A stretch of 46,492 bases of DNA from Phycisphaerae bacterium (GTDB taxonomy: Bacteria; Chloroflexota; Anaerolineae; 4572-78; J111). The stretch lies in the NCBI GenBank assembly GCA_028285035.1, contig JANQQF010000018.1, forward strand, positions 1 to 46,492. Direction: 5' to 3'. The notes under the pieces are model-generated. The model had not been told where the DNA came from, searched no databases, and saw only the letters and a program-made list of their open reading frames with translations. Every line of letters starts with the position of its first letter. The first letter of the stretch is position 1. The translations under genes were made by a program, and so were the position numbers. Shown here piece by piece: positions 1-11,874 of the stretch.

Positions 1-2825
<2,825 letters not shown>

Positions 2826-2905
2826 ATGTAAGTTTGAACTACTTACCCGTTCTATTCAGTTGTTAATCTACTAACAGTATGAAACCTGCTACCAACACTT
2901 ATCTG

Positions 2906-2946
2906 CTGGTAAGTAAGAATTAGATTATCTAATACTCACTTACCAG
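2906..2946 (-). other. Long hairpin just upstream of 23S
   Basis: Both ends carry the arms of a near-perfect palindrome. CTGGTAAGT pairs with ACTTACCAG, and an inner ATTAGA/TCTAAT stem closes on a 3-nt loop. It lies 80 nt upstream of the mature 23S 5' end in transcript sense. A role as an RNase III-type processing site is inferred; the partner strand of the usual 23S stalk would be outside the window. Confidence 0.6.
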
Positions 2947-2965
2947 AAGAAAAAATCACTGGACA

Positions 2966-2995
2966 AAAAAAGACCCAGCGCATCGCCAGGTCTTC
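2966..2995 (-). terminator. Terminator-like hairpin inside the 16S-23S spacer
   Basis: In transcript sense, AAGACC pairs with GGTCTT. Five more inner pairs (two of them G-U) close on an ATG loop, so the stem is 11 bp. It is followed directly by a run of T (seven counting the last two stem bases). This is the form of an intrinsic terminator, yet it sits between tRNA-Ala and 23S, where transcription must continue. It may attenuate, or be overridden by rRNA antitermination. It could also be a processing stem. Confidence 0.6.
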
Positions 2996-3074
2996 GCGAA
3001 CACACTTCAAAGAAATCAAATTCAGTTCAAGCTATCCAGAAATAATTTCATACAGTTTTTATCCTCGGAGGAGG

Positions 3075-3103
3075 AATATACATGTTTTTTACCACTTTGT
3101 CAA
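3075..3103 (-). promoter_or_regulatory. Promoter inside the rRNA spacer, reading into 23S
   Basis: On the minus strand a perfect -35 box TTGACA (3098-3103) is followed by a 17-bp spacer and the -10 box TATATT (3075-3080, 5 of 6). The -35 begins one base after the 3' end of tRNA-Ala. It has the same geometry as the three promoters upstream of 16S. It would give 23S (and 5S) transcripts independent of 16S. The call rests on box match only. Confidence 0.6.
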
Positions 3104-3104
3104 G

Positions 3105-3177
3105 TGGAGCTGAGGGGACTCGAACCCCTGACCTCCTCCGTGCAAGGGAGGCGCTCTCCCAGCTGAGCTACAGCCCC
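3105..3177 (-). tRNA. tRNA-Ala (anticodon TGC)
   Basis: The 73-nt cloverleaf is on the minus strand. The 7-bp acceptor stem GGGGCTG/CAGCTCC contains the G3-U70 wobble, the known identity element of tRNA-Ala. The anticodon loop is CTTGCAC (TGC). The T arm contains GGTTCGAGTCC. No CCA is encoded: CTT follows the discriminator A. It lies in the 16S-23S spacer, 6 nt downstream of tRNA-Ile, the classical Ile-Ala spacer pair. Confidence 0.97.
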
Positions 3178-3182
3178 CCACA

Positions 3183-3256
<74 letters not shown>

Positions 3257-3257
<1 letters not shown>

Positions 3258-3282
3258 TTAACAACTCAAGAGTAACAGAAAA
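3257..3282 (-). repeat. 3' arm of the 16S processing stem
   Basis: This segment is an inverted copy, with a few mismatches, of 4923-4948. In the transcript the two flank 16S and can pair over about 26 bp, including an uninterrupted 10-bp block of CTTAACAACT with its complement. This is the expected RNase III stalk for pre-16S release. The pairing is seen in the sequence; the enzyme is inferred. Confidence 0.65.
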
Positions 3283-3380
3283 GTGAATGATTGAGAATGA
3301 GTAAGATTTAATACATTTAATTTTACAACAAAGAAGCTGTCAGATTGCTGAGTGTTAATCAGTTCTGATTAAGCTCCCTA

Positions 3381-4870
<1,490 letters not shown>

Positions 4871-4922
4871 GTTTATCAGGCTTACGCCTGCAAAGTTCTA
4901 CAGAAACCCAATCACTGTCACA

Positions 4923-4948
4923 TTTTCTGTCACTCTTCAGTTGTTAAG
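4923..4948 (-). repeat. 5' arm of the 16S processing stem
   Basis: Complementary in the transcript to 3257-3282, on the other side of 16S. It starts about 50 nt upstream of the mature 16S 5' end. It includes TTAACAAC, which also resembles the rRNA antitermination boxA core, so the two roles may overlap. Confidence 0.6.
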
Positions 4949-4958
4949 GTCCAAATTC

Positions 4959-5111
4959 GGCAAAGAAAAACCGACACCATTTTTAGGGTCGGCCGAGGCA
5001 CTCACTCTAGACATCAAGTTGTTATCAAACAACATTTAATATTTAGAAGTAGTACCTCCTGTTACGTTGTTTACGATACTGCACTCAACTTCTTGAGCAG
5101 TCCATCATGTT
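4959..5111 (-). repeat. rRNA leader module, promoter-proximal copy
   Basis: Imperfect direct repeat of 5325-5474. Order in transcript sense: CATGATGGA, a hairpin with a GAAG loop (5079-5100), a GGAGG-containing linker, a second hairpin (5018-5033; GTTGTT/AACAAC), GTGCCTCGGCC, then the terminator-like hairpin (4966-4992). The second hairpin differs in sequence from its counterpart at 5381-5400 while both stay perfectly paired, which suggests selection on RNA structure. It starts about 23 bp downstream of the P3 -10 box. Confidence 0.75.
4966..4992 (-). terminator. Terminator-like hairpin closing the proximal leader copy
   Basis: In transcript sense CCGAC pairs with GTCGG, with CC/GG inside and one bulged T. 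TTTTTCTTTG follows. The same hairpin occurs at 5332-5358. It sits upstream of 16S, where full termination would silence the operon, so attenuation with antitermination is the likely logic. Confidence 0.55.
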
Positions 5112-5133
5112 GCTCTTCACCAGAGCGGAGGGT

Positions 5134-5162
5134 AATTTACCACAACCCCAGATGTTTGTCAA
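5134..5162 (-). promoter_or_regulatory. rRNA promoter P3
   Basis: Minus-strand -35 TTGACA (5157-5162), 17-bp spacer and -10 TAAATT (5134-5139). It lies directly upstream of the proximal leader copy. A perfect 7-bp inverted repeat TGAGGTT/AACCTCA (5165-5187) abuts the -35 box on its upstream side. Confidence 0.65.
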
Positions 5163-5164
5163 AT

Positions 5165-5187
5165 TGAGGTTTTTATTTTTAACCTCA
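5165..5187. promoter_or_regulatory. Inverted repeat next to rRNA promoter P3
   Basis: TGAGGTT (5165-5171) and AACCTCA (5181-5187) are perfect complements around a 9-nt A/T spacer, three bases from the P3 -35 box. It could be a protein-binding site or a hairpin acting on transcripts from P1 and P2. In transcript sense the arms are followed by ATTTGACA rather than a T run, so a terminator is less likely. Confidence 0.35.
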
Positions 5188-5324
5188 GCTTTTGTGATTT
5201 TCACTAAGTGACTTTTGCCAACCCAGATCAAAATAATGCTCGCGCTTCTCAGTCTAATCAGACCAAACAAGGCGTACCACCAATCACTTAAACTTTTTAA
5301 GAAAACATCCAACCGCACTATTTG

Positions 5325-5474
5325 GGCAAAGAAAAACCGACACCATTTTTAGGGTCGGCCGAGGCACTCATCCTAACATTTAATTGTTTCAAAACAATTA
5401 TCTATATTAGAAGTTGTGCCTCCTGCTGTTTTGTTATGATACTGTACTCAACTTCTTGAGCAGTCCATCATGTT
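5325..5474 (-). repeat. rRNA leader module, distal copy
   Basis: Imperfect direct repeat of 4959-5111. It carries the same order of elements: CATGATGGA, GAAG-loop hairpin (5442-5464), GGAGG linker, hairpin (5381-5400; perfect 9-bp arms around a 2-nt loop) and the terminator-like hairpin (5332-5358). It lies directly downstream of promoter P2. The unit of promoter plus leader appears to have been duplicated as a block. Confidence 0.75.
5332..5358 (-). terminator. Terminator-like hairpin closing the distal leader copy
   Basis: The hairpin and its tail, from CCGAC to TTTTTCTTTG, are identical to those at 4966-4992. Transcripts from P1 and P2 must pass both hairpins to reach 16S. Confidence 0.55.
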
Positions 5475-5499
5475 TCGCTATTTCTTGTAGCGGATCGAC

Positions 5500-5528
5500 A
5501 ATGTATCATACATTATCTTGTTTGTCAA
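5500..5528 (-). promoter_or_regulatory. rRNA promoter P2
   Basis: Minus-strand -35 TTGACA (5523-5528), 17-bp spacer and -10 TACATT (5500-5505). The region upstream (5530-5580) is A/T-rich, as in UP elements. It drives the distal leader copy. Confidence 0.65.
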
Positions 5529-5694
5529 GAGGGAATTTTCATCAATTTACAAATGCGTTTTTCAGAAGATTTAATCAAGATGGCTCTAGGCCAATCTCGA
5601 CAAGCTTTACCTCTTCGCCAGTCGTAAGACCAGATGAAGCGTACTACTTACTTCCACACAAGTCTGTAAATGTTTTCTCTCCAGAACGGCGGCG

Positions 5695-5723
5695 ATAATA
5701 TCATAGCTTTATCCCCTTGTCAA
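5695..5723 (-). promoter_or_regulatory. rRNA promoter P1
   Basis: Minus-strand -35 TTGACA (5718-5723), 17-bp spacer and -10 TATTAT (5695-5700, 5 of 6). With the spacer promoter at 3075-3103 it has one of the two closest matches to consensus in the operon. It lies about 50 bp beyond the recR stop codon. No leader copy like those after P2 and P3 follows it, so its transcript runs about 170 nt before reaching the P2 region. Confidence 0.65.
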
Positions 5724-5774
5724 GTCCCAAAGAACCAATTTAACACTCCCCTAAATATGGAGAGAAAACGATGT

Positions 5775-6386
5775 CTATATCTCGCTTCGTCCACTCAATG
5801 CACGACTGAGAGTAATCTCATCAGCATACTCTAAATCGCCACCAATAGGCAGCCCCCGGGCCAAATGGGTAACCTTTAAATCATTAGGCGAGGATTGGAG
5901 CTGTCGCGAGAGGTATCGAGCCGTTGCTTCACCTTCGAGATTGGGATTCGTTGCTACGATAATTTCCTGAACGGGCTCTTGGCTCATTCGGACTCGCTCA
6001 ACTAATTCCGCAATTTTCAAATCCTCTGGTCCAATTCCCTCGGCTGGGGCAATATGACCATGCAAAACATGATACACACCGTGGTAAGACCGTGTTCGCT
6101 CAATTGCCAAAACATCAAGCGGCTCTTCCACCACACAAATTGTGGTTTGTTCCCGATTTTGATCATTACAAATTGAACAGGGGTCTTGTTCGGCAATATT
6201 AAAGCAGCGAGAACAAAAAACCACCTTCTCGTGCAACTCACGCAGGGCCTCTGATAACGCGCTAGCATACTCCTCTGGGCTGCGCAATAAATAGAAGGTT
6301 AAACGTGAGGCTGTTTTTGGCCCAATACCAGGCAATCTAGAGAAAGCATCTATTAACTTTGTTACAGGCGCTGGCGTAACTTGCAT
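5775..6386 (-). CDS. recR: Recombination mediator protein RecR
   Basis: 203 residues, the usual family length. RecR acts with RecO (and RecF) to load RecA on gapped DNA. Visible parts are the helix-hairpin-helix LPGIGPKTASRL (18-29), a four-cysteine zinc site (C58, C61, C70, C73) and a Toprim domain starting near residue 82 with VVEEPLD. It is the last gene of dnaX-ybaB-recR. Its ATG overlaps the ybaB stop by one base (TAATG), so translational coupling is likely. The dnaX-ybaB-recR order is conserved widely in bacteria, which supports the call. Confidence 0.97.
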   Translation of the reverse strand: MQVTPAPVTKLIDAFSRLPGIGPKTASRLTFYLLRSPEEYASALSEALRELHEKVVFCSRCFNIAEQDPCSICNDQNREQTTICVVEEPLDVLAIERTRSYHGVYHVLHGHIAPAEGIGPEDLKIAELVERVRMSQEPVQEIIVATNPNLEGEATARYLSRQLQSSPNDLKVTHLARGLPIGGDLEYADEITLSRALSGRSEI

Positions 6387-6778
6387 TAAAACAGACCTGG
6401 GATGTTCAAACCACCAGTAATTGATCCCATTTCATCGGCTGCCAAATTTTGGGAAGCTTCAACCGCCTCATTCACGGCCGCTACAATTAGATCTTGCAGC
6501 ATCTCAACGTCTTCTGGATCAACGACATCAGGATCAATCGTAATCGCTTCTAATTTTTGGTGCCCCGTCATTACAACTTTGACTACACCACCACCAGCTG
6601 TAACCTCCACTGTTTTGTCACCCAGTGCTTCTTGTGCTTCCAGCATCTGCTGCTGCATGGCTTGCAATTGACCGGACAAGCCACCTTTTGCACCGCCAGG
6701 CAGATTCAAACCACCTCCTCCAGCACCACCACCACCACCGAGTGAAAATCCTTTACCACGCCCTTTACGTTTAGCCAT
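6386..6778 (-). CDS. ybaB: YbaB/EbfC family nucleoid-associated protein
   Basis: 130 residues. The family forms small dimeric DNA-binding proteins. The core from about residue 35 to 130 is typical: LQAMQQQMLEAQEAL helix, then VTAGGGVVKVVMTG strands, then ITIDPDVVDPEDVEMLQDLI. The first 34 residues are a basic, glycine-rich tail (MAKRKGRGKG followed by runs of G) that is longer than usual. The start has an excellent ribosome binding site (AAGGAGG, 8 nt upstream), so the tail is probably real. It lies 34 bp after dnaX and is coupled to recR. Confidence 0.94.
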   Translation of the reverse strand: MAKRKGRGKGFSLGGGGGAGGGGLNLPGGAKGGLSGQLQAMQQQMLEAQEALGDKTVEVTAGGGVVKVVMTGHQKLEAITIDPDVVDPEDVEMLQDLIVAAVNEAVEASQNLAADEMGSITGGLNIPGLF

Positions 6779-6812
6779 TTTATAGCCTCCTTAGTTGTAT
6801 CATAAAACAGTA

Positions 6813-8420
6813 TCAATCAACGATTGTACCGCCCAGTTCTTCAGCAATTTTTAAGAGTGAGTCCAAGTTTTCTTCAACCTGATCCGTATCTTGCTCTACG
6901 TTAGGAGCATTCACCATCTGCTCAGAGATAAATCGAATAGACACGGGCTGCCCAATCGCCTGACTAAAGGCCTCATTCAGTGCAGTCTGAGGTTGAGGTT
7001 TTTCAAAGCGTTGTTTCATTAATTCATTAGTAACAAAATAAATCTCATTCCCCGAAACTTTATAAAGCTGCGTCTGTGTTCGCAATGTTTCAGCCATCAC
7101 CTTATTCTTCTGCTCAATCTCTAAGAGCGCTTGACCAAAACTAGTTCTCACTGTATCAATTGTTAAATCAGCCCCACTAGGCAGAACGACCTGATTTTCA
7201 GAAGGAGGGGCAGAAGCCTTTGTGGGAGCAGGCCCCTTATTAGGTGGAGGCACAACTGATTTAGGCACTGACGCAACAGGAGGTGACAATGAAACGGTTG
7301 TGAATGTTTGAGTTGGCACAGCATTAGGTTGAATCATTGTCGACTCTACGAGTGCCAATTCTATTGGTAATTGCGGAATCGCCAGCAATCCCGACTTAAT
7401 ATCCAGCATTGCTTCATTAAATAGAGAAGTTGCCCGTACAATCATCCCAGCATCAGCCCGATCTGCCTGCTTTTTCATTATCGCGAGTGTTTCTTGAGGC
7501 AAATTAAGCAAATCAGTACTGTTGCCCAGCTTAATGAGCATCACACCCCGTAGATATTCAACCACCTCACGGGCCATCTGCCGTGGATCAAGCCCATCAT
7601 TAACGACCCGATTGATTGCATCAAGCCCAACAGCAACATCCTGGTCAATCATTGCATCAACCAGTTCAACCACAGTCTGCGAAGCCACCGCCCCCAGCAC
7701 ATTTTGTACTAATTCTAGAGTGATGTGCCCACTACCGTAAGCCACCAACTGATCTAGTAAACTAATGGCATCACGCATTGAGCCACCACCCTGTCGGGCA
7801 ATGTAGGTCAAGGCATCTGTTTCAGCCTCAACACCTTCCTGCTCAATAATGAATCTCAATCGCTCAACGACATCCTCAACTCTGATCCGTTTGAAATCAA
7901 ATCGTTGGCAACGAGAAGTAATTGTGGCTGGAATTTTTTCAGGCTCAGTCGTGGCGAGGACAAAGATGACATGCTCTGGCGGTTCTTCGAGGGTTTTCAG
8001 AAGGGCATTGAAGGCTGAGTTCGACAACATATGCACTTCATCAATAATGTAAAACTTGATTTTCGCCTCACTGGGTCGAAAACCAACCTTATCACGCAAG
8101 TCACGAATATCATCCACCCCGGTATTTGAGGCCGCATCAATTTCAATCAAATCGAGTAAACGGCCCTCATTAATTGCCATACAGATATGACATTCATTGC
8201 AGGGACGCTGGCTAGGGTCTTCATTCCGACAATTGACCGCCTTTGCTAACAGACGAGCCGTACTTGTTTTGCCTGTGCCACGTGGACCAGAAAAGAGATA
8301 AGCGTGTGCGACTCGTCCCAAATCCAAAGCATTGATAAGTGTTTGAGTCACGTGCTGCTGACCAATCACCTCACCAAATGTCTGTGATCGCCATTTTCGA
8401 TACAATGCCTGGGAAGCCAC
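6813..8420 (-). CDS. dnaX: DNA polymerase III subunit gamma/tau
   Basis: 535 residues, clamp-loader ATPase of the replicative polymerase. Walker A GPRGTGKT (45-52), zinc-binding cysteines C64, C74, C77 and C80, Walker B IIDEVH (125-130), sensor 1 LATTEP (155-160) and the SRC motif (169-171) are all present. A Pro/Ala-rich linker (about 380-410) leads to a C-terminal tau-like domain. The start is GTG with AAAGGA 8 nt upstream. I saw no A-rich slippery heptamer for a programmed frameshift. Candidate promoter boxes lie at 8466-8494. Confidence 0.96.
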   Translation of the reverse strand: MASQALYRKWRSQTFGEVIGQQHVTQTLINALDLGRVAHAYLFSGPRGTGKTSTARLLAKAVNCRNEDPSQRPCNECHICMAINEGRLLDLIEIDAASNTGVDDIRDLRDKVGFRPSEAKIKFYIIDEVHMLSNSAFNALLKTLEEPPEHVIFVLATTEPEKIPATITSRCQRFDFKRIRVEDVVERLRFIIEQEGVEAETDALTYIARQGGGSMRDAISLLDQLVAYGSGHITLELVQNVLGAVASQTVVELVDAMIDQDVAVGLDAINRVVNDGLDPRQMAREVVEYLRGVMLIKLGNSTDLLNLPQETLAIMKKQADRADAGMIVRATSLFNEAMLDIKSGLLAIPQLPIELALVESTMIQPNAVPTQTFTTVSLSPPVASVPKSVVPPPNKGPAPTKASAPPSENQVVLPSGADLTIDTVRTSFGQALLEIEQKNKVMAETLRTQTQLYKVSGNEIYFVTNELMKQRFEKPQPQTALNEAFSQAIGQPVSIRFISEQMVNAPNVEQDTDQVEENLDSLLKIAEELGGTIVD

Positions 8421-8465
8421 AAGATTTATCCTTTAAGTTATGTTTAAATGGACCTAAGCCAAATT

Positions 8466-8494
8466 AGTTTACCATTCCAGAGTCAATTCTGCAA
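8466..8494 (-). promoter_or_regulatory. Possible promoter for dnaX-ybaB-recR
   Basis: Minus-strand TTGCAG (8489-8494), 17-bp spacer and TAAACT (8466-8471), about 45 bp upstream of the dnaX GTG. The -10 matches at 4 of 6 positions and the -35 only at the TTG. Weak evidence, based on spacing and position. Confidence 0.3.
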
Positions 8495-8614
8495 GGGTAA
8501 AAAAGTGGTTGGATGTGTCAAAAATTGAGCAAGTTAGAAAAAAGAAACAATCTGGTTCAAAACAATTTTGGAAGATTGAAAGTGTGGCTAAATTCAGCCT
8601 TCCCGCCTTACCTA

Positions 8615-9904
8615 TCAAGACGAGGACTCAAGTTCTTGCAAAGCCTGCGCAGCAAGATCATAATTAGGATTGTATTCCAGCGCAGCTCGAAAATCGGCAG
8701 CAGCGCTTTCAGACTGCCCAAGCACAAATTGGGCTTGCCCCCGATAGTAGTACAACTCCTCTAACCCACCTGTCTCATTAAGGGTTAACGTCGTCAAATC
8801 AACCACTTCCAGAAAACGTCCCATACGTAAATAGGTCTCGAACATTTCAAATTGATACCATAACATTCGATAGGGCAAGCCTAAACGACGGGCTTCATCA
8901 AAGGCCCCAGCCGCAAGTTCCATTTCTCCTAAGTGATAATAATTTGAGCCAAGATTGAACCAGGCATAAGCATTATTAGGATTGACCCGAGCCTCATCTT
9001 GAGCGATGAACAAAGCGTGATTGTACATCATCTCATCAATCGCCGCCGTCCCTAGAATGGCATGGACAATTGCTGATTGGTCAGGATGATACAGCAAAAC
9101 ATATTTACGATTAAACACTTGCCAAAAGGCATCAAACTCATTGATCTCAACTTTTATCCCTGAGCCATGAAGTGAATCCTCGGCTATAAAAACATTCTCT
9201 GCTTCATCATATCCGGTAAAAAGCCGATAGTGTCCTAAGCCCCCATTATCTTCTGGGTCGAGCCAAGTCTCCACAATAACGGGGAAGCCATTACTCAACA
9301 AAGTTTTGAGTAAGGTGATATCACCACCTACCCGTGTCATTGCCTCAAAGCCCTGCAACCGAGCATATTCAGCCAACTCGTCAGGGTTAACGTTTTTATC
9401 ATCTGAATTGGGTTTTAAGAATTGGGCCGACTCTACTTGGGTACCTTGATGGCCATAGTAACTTAAATTCATAGCAATCGTAACAGGACCGCAATTATTC
9501 CAAGTTTGCCATTCGTGTCGAAATCCAGTTAGCTGTACTTGGTTCGCCACTGGGGCGACCTCAAGCAAATTATTTTCCGATAGCTGAACGTCGGATTGAT
9601 TTGTCTCATCTGTTATTGTACTTGATTCGGGAATTGGCTCCTCTACGGGAGTTAGCTCTAGTTCACGGACTTCGAGAAGAATTTCAGTATTTACAGCGGC
9701 TGTTTCAGGAGGGGGGGGTAAGGCAGGCTTGGGTCGCCATTGATTCCATAGGGTAACCGCCCTGTCAGGTAAACTAACTAAACGGCGATTGACGGGTTCA
9801 AGGCTTAAAACAATCACAAAACAAAGTAAAACTGCAATACCCGCTAGAATAAAATTAACGACAATTAACCATCGCCTGTTCCGACGTCGCCGTGTACGAT
9901 ACAT
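8615..9904 (-). CDS. Membrane-anchored C39-like peptidase domain protein with TPRs
   Basis: 429 residues from the ATG at 9904, which has GTGAGG 6 nt upstream. An in-frame TTG 18 bp earlier has no such site. An Arg-rich N-terminus precedes one membrane segment (about 13-34). After a Pro/Glu-rich linker comes a papain-like C39 family 2 domain with the catalytic Cys in NNCGP (C138) and His in LGHYRLFTGYD (H225). At least three TPR-like helical pairs follow (about 300-425), including the segment AYAWFNLGSNYYHLGEMELA. C39 enzymes cut Gly-Gly leaders or other peptides; no ABC transporter is attached, so the substrate is unknown. It is the last gene of the cyclase operon. Confidence 0.85.
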   Translation of the reverse strand: MYRTRRRRNRRWLIVVNFILAGIAVLLCFVIVLSLEPVNRRLVSLPDRAVTLWNQWRPKPALPPPPETAAVNTEILLEVRELELTPVEEPIPESSTITDETNQSDVQLSENNLLEVAPVANQVQLTGFRHEWQTWNNCGPVTIAMNLSYYGHQGTQVESAQFLKPNSDDKNVNPDELAEYARLQGFEAMTRVGGDITLLKTLLSNGFPVIVETWLDPEDNGGLGHYRLFTGYDEAENVFIAEDSLHGSGIKVEINEFDAFWQVFNRKYVLLYHPDQSAIVHAILGTAAIDEMMYNHALFIAQDEARVNPNNAYAWFNLGSNYYHLGEMELAAGAFDEARRLGLPYRMLWYQFEMFETYLRMGRFLEVVDLTTLTLNETGGLEELYYYRGQAQFVLGQSESAAADFRAALEYNPNYDLAAQALQELESSS

Positions 9905-10010
9905 AATGAGCCTCACTTTCAAACGAACAAATCAACCTTTGATGCCTATCTCCAAATCAAACGATATTGTACCTCAGAAAGACGGGGAGAAAAATAATCC
10001 ACGTAGATTC

Positions 10011-10856
10011 TCACCAGGTGCGCTGAAAAATCACATCATACGAATAGTGCCCTCGACAAAGCTGATTGTTATCTACCCGCCATTGACAATCTTCAGGAGA
10101 TTCGCAATAGCCTGCACTTTCCAGCCAATCGAGGGGGATTTGCTCATCAAGGGTCGACAAGGGTGGGGTAAAATCGCTGGTGTATCGGGTGCCATCTTCG
10201 TGCCCAACAATCGACAACTCCATCGTCGCACTCCAAACCAAAATCCGTACCATTCCCTCTGAGTCAACACCGGTCGGGACTTCAAAGTTGCCAAACTTAT
10301 CACCAACCAAAATATTATTCAATAAGTTCTCTTGCGCATCAGCGACAAAAACATAAATGCTATGATCATTCCCGCACTTACCTGGACCAATCACCCCGTC
10401 CCAGCTATTCTCACCATTGTTCCGTAAGCGAACGTGTCGCAACACAAAATCTTTTCCAACCGAGGATGGAAGAGCGGTTTGGGCAGGATCAACAATCGGT
10501 TCAGGGGGAGGCGATTCTTCAACTGGCTCTGGTGTAGCTGTTGGTAGAACGTCCACTTCAATGGCAACCACTGTATCTATTGGTTCATCTGGAGGCACAG
10601 TGGCAGTCACTGTATCAGTCGGCTGTGCCGTGTGGGTAGGCGGCGGTGTATTTGTTGCTGTAGGGGTGGGTGTATCTGTTGGCTTAGGTGAAGCGGTTGG
10701 TGATGGAGAGCCAAATTCGGCAACAATTAATGTTGGCGTTGAAAGATCTCGGGTAGGCGCAGGCATAATCGTACTTAAATTACAGGCCAAGCTTATGAGT
10801 ATCCCGACAAGTAGTGCTGCTTTTAATCCATTCTGAGATAAACGCTCAAAATCCAT
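10011..10856 (-). CDS. Thr/Pro-rich lipoprotein of unknown function
   Basis: 281 residues from the ATG at 10856, which has AGGTGG upstream. A longer reading from a TTG at 10964 lacks a ribosome binding site and would bury the signal peptide. From this start the protein has a lipoprotein signal with lipobox ISLAC (Cys25), a long low-complexity TPTPTATNTPPPT-type linker (about 45-120) and a C-terminal beta-rich domain (about 140-281). That domain contains four cysteines, which could form disulfides. I do not recognise it. It lies 94 bp after the preceding Thr/Pro-rich gene. Likely exposed on the outer face of the membrane. Confidence 0.75.
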   Translation of the reverse strand: MDFERLSQNGLKAALLVGILISLACNLSTIMPAPTRDLSTPTLIVAEFGSPSPTASPKPTDTPTPTATNTPPPTHTAQPTDTVTATVPPDEPIDTVVAIEVDVLPTATPEPVEESPPPEPIVDPAQTALPSSVGKDFVLRHVRLRNNGENSWDGVIGPGKCGNDHSIYVFVADAQENLLNNILVGDKFGNFEVPTGVDSEGMVRILVWSATMELSIVGHEDGTRYTSDFTPPLSTLDEQIPLDWLESAGYCESPEDCQWRVDNNQLCRGHYSYDVIFQRTW

Positions 10857-10950
10857 TTCAAGACCACCTGTGATTATCGTCATCACAGATGCTACAATGA
10901 TTACAACGATTTGAAAAATAATAAGCCCACTATTCAAACCCGTAAGATCA

Positions 10951-11874
10951 TTATTCTTGTTCAAACAAAATTTGAGCCACTTGCCCAGGCTCTAACTCGA
11001 TGGACAAGCTAATATCTACGCCTTGGGGATAAATGGTATAGCGACCCGCTGATAAGGGAGCAAATTCTACTGCATCAGGCCCATACTCCTCCTTCTCACC
11101 GACGATGGCCACCGTTTCCCAACCACCGTCCGTCGCAGTCAAGATGACAGGATGACCGACTTTGCCTCGTACCCATACCCGAATGACGCTACCCCATCCA
11201 CCTAAAGGTAATGGATCAAGTTCACGAACAGTCCAAGTTCCATCAACCTCAATTGTGGTAGTTGGTGTGGGTGTATCCGTCGGAAGAATAATTGAGACAG
11301 GTGTAGGAGAGAAAGTTGGTGAACTGGAAGGAGAAATGGTCGGTGTTGTAGTTGGTGTCGGAGTATCTGTTGCAATTGGAACTAAGGTTGAGGTTGATAT
11401 TGGAAGAGATATCTCAGTCGCTGTCGCCATAGGGGTTGCTGATGGTGCTGGTGATGGCGAAGGTGTTAACGTTGCCGTTACCGTCGCAGAAGGGCTAGGT
11501 ATTGATGTTGGTGATGAGGTAGGGGTTGATGTTGGGGTCGCTGTCGCAGGGCCAACATTGGTTACAGGGGTTTGCAGATTATCCAAAACAGTAGCCACAC
11601 GCGCTTCAATATCCTTAGCATTTGGCTCTTTATCTAACAATGTATCCGCAATTAATGATAATTCTACACCGGGCACAACAGTCGGTCGATCCGAATTGTA
11701 GTTCGCTTCTAGGACAGAGTGGAGTGAAACATCAACAACTTTAGACCCCAAGGTGGCTTGCGTTTGGGGATAAAACAAGAGAAAAGCCAAACAAGCGACA
11801 CTAAAAATTAGGAGTAATAAAAACACTTTGCGCCACAAATATGGAATGGAAGTACGTTTGGATGATTGGCTCAT
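10951..11874 (-). CDS. Membrane-anchored Thr/Pro/Ser-rich surface protein
   Basis: 307 residues. A single N-terminal membrane segment (about 16-34) is followed by a short globular part. A Thr/Pro/Ser-rich stalk of about 110 residues follows (roughly 108-220, repeats of TPTPT and SPS types), then a C-terminal beta-rich domain (about 222-307). The start ATG overlaps the cyclase stop (ATGA), so it is translationally coupled to the cyclase and may be a surface partner or output of that sensor. No known family recognised. The antisense strand of the stalk gives a long spurious ORF rich in Val and Gly. Confidence 0.8.
   Translation of the reverse strand: MSQSSKRTSIPYLWRKVFLLLLIFSVACLAFLLFYPQTQATLGSKVVDVSLHSVLEANYNSDRPTVVPGVELSLIADTLLDKEPNAKDIEARVATVLDNLQTPVTNVGPATATPTSTPTSSPTSIPSPSATVTATLTPSPSPAPSATPMATATEISLPISTSTLVPIATDTPTPTTTPTISPSSSPTFSPTPVSIILPTDTPTPTTTIEVDGTWTVRELDPLPLGGWGSVIRVWVRGKVGHPVILTATDGGWETVAIVGEKEEYGPDAVEFAPLSAGRYTIYPQGVDISLSIELEPGQVAQILFEQE

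Larger units (their letters stand above)
4871..5774 (-). other. rRNA promoter and leader region, no protein gene
   Basis: This stretch of about 900 bp between 16S and recR holds no credible gene. It contains three tandem promoters (P1 5695-5723, P2 5500-5528, P3 5134-5162), two leader copies of about 150 bp (5325-5474 and 4959-5111), a terminator-like hairpin at the end of each copy and the 5' arm of the 16S stalk (4923-4948). A boxA-like CCTTAACAAC lies at about 4943-4952 in transcript sense. Short ORFs here overlap these elements and have no ribosome binding sites or protein-like composition. Confidence 0.8.

Noticed and set aside
5085..5318. Minus-strand ORF of 77 residues in the rRNA leader region
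   Set aside because: It overlaps promoter P3 and part of a leader copy, and has no ribosome binding site.
6813..8420. Programmed frameshift in dnaX to make a short gamma subunit
   Set aside because: No A-rich slippery heptamer with a downstream hairpin was found in the coding strand.
11162..11701. Plus-strand ORF of 179 residues rich in Val-Gly
   Set aside because: It is the exact antisense of the Thr/Pro-rich stalk; low complexity alone keeps the frame open.
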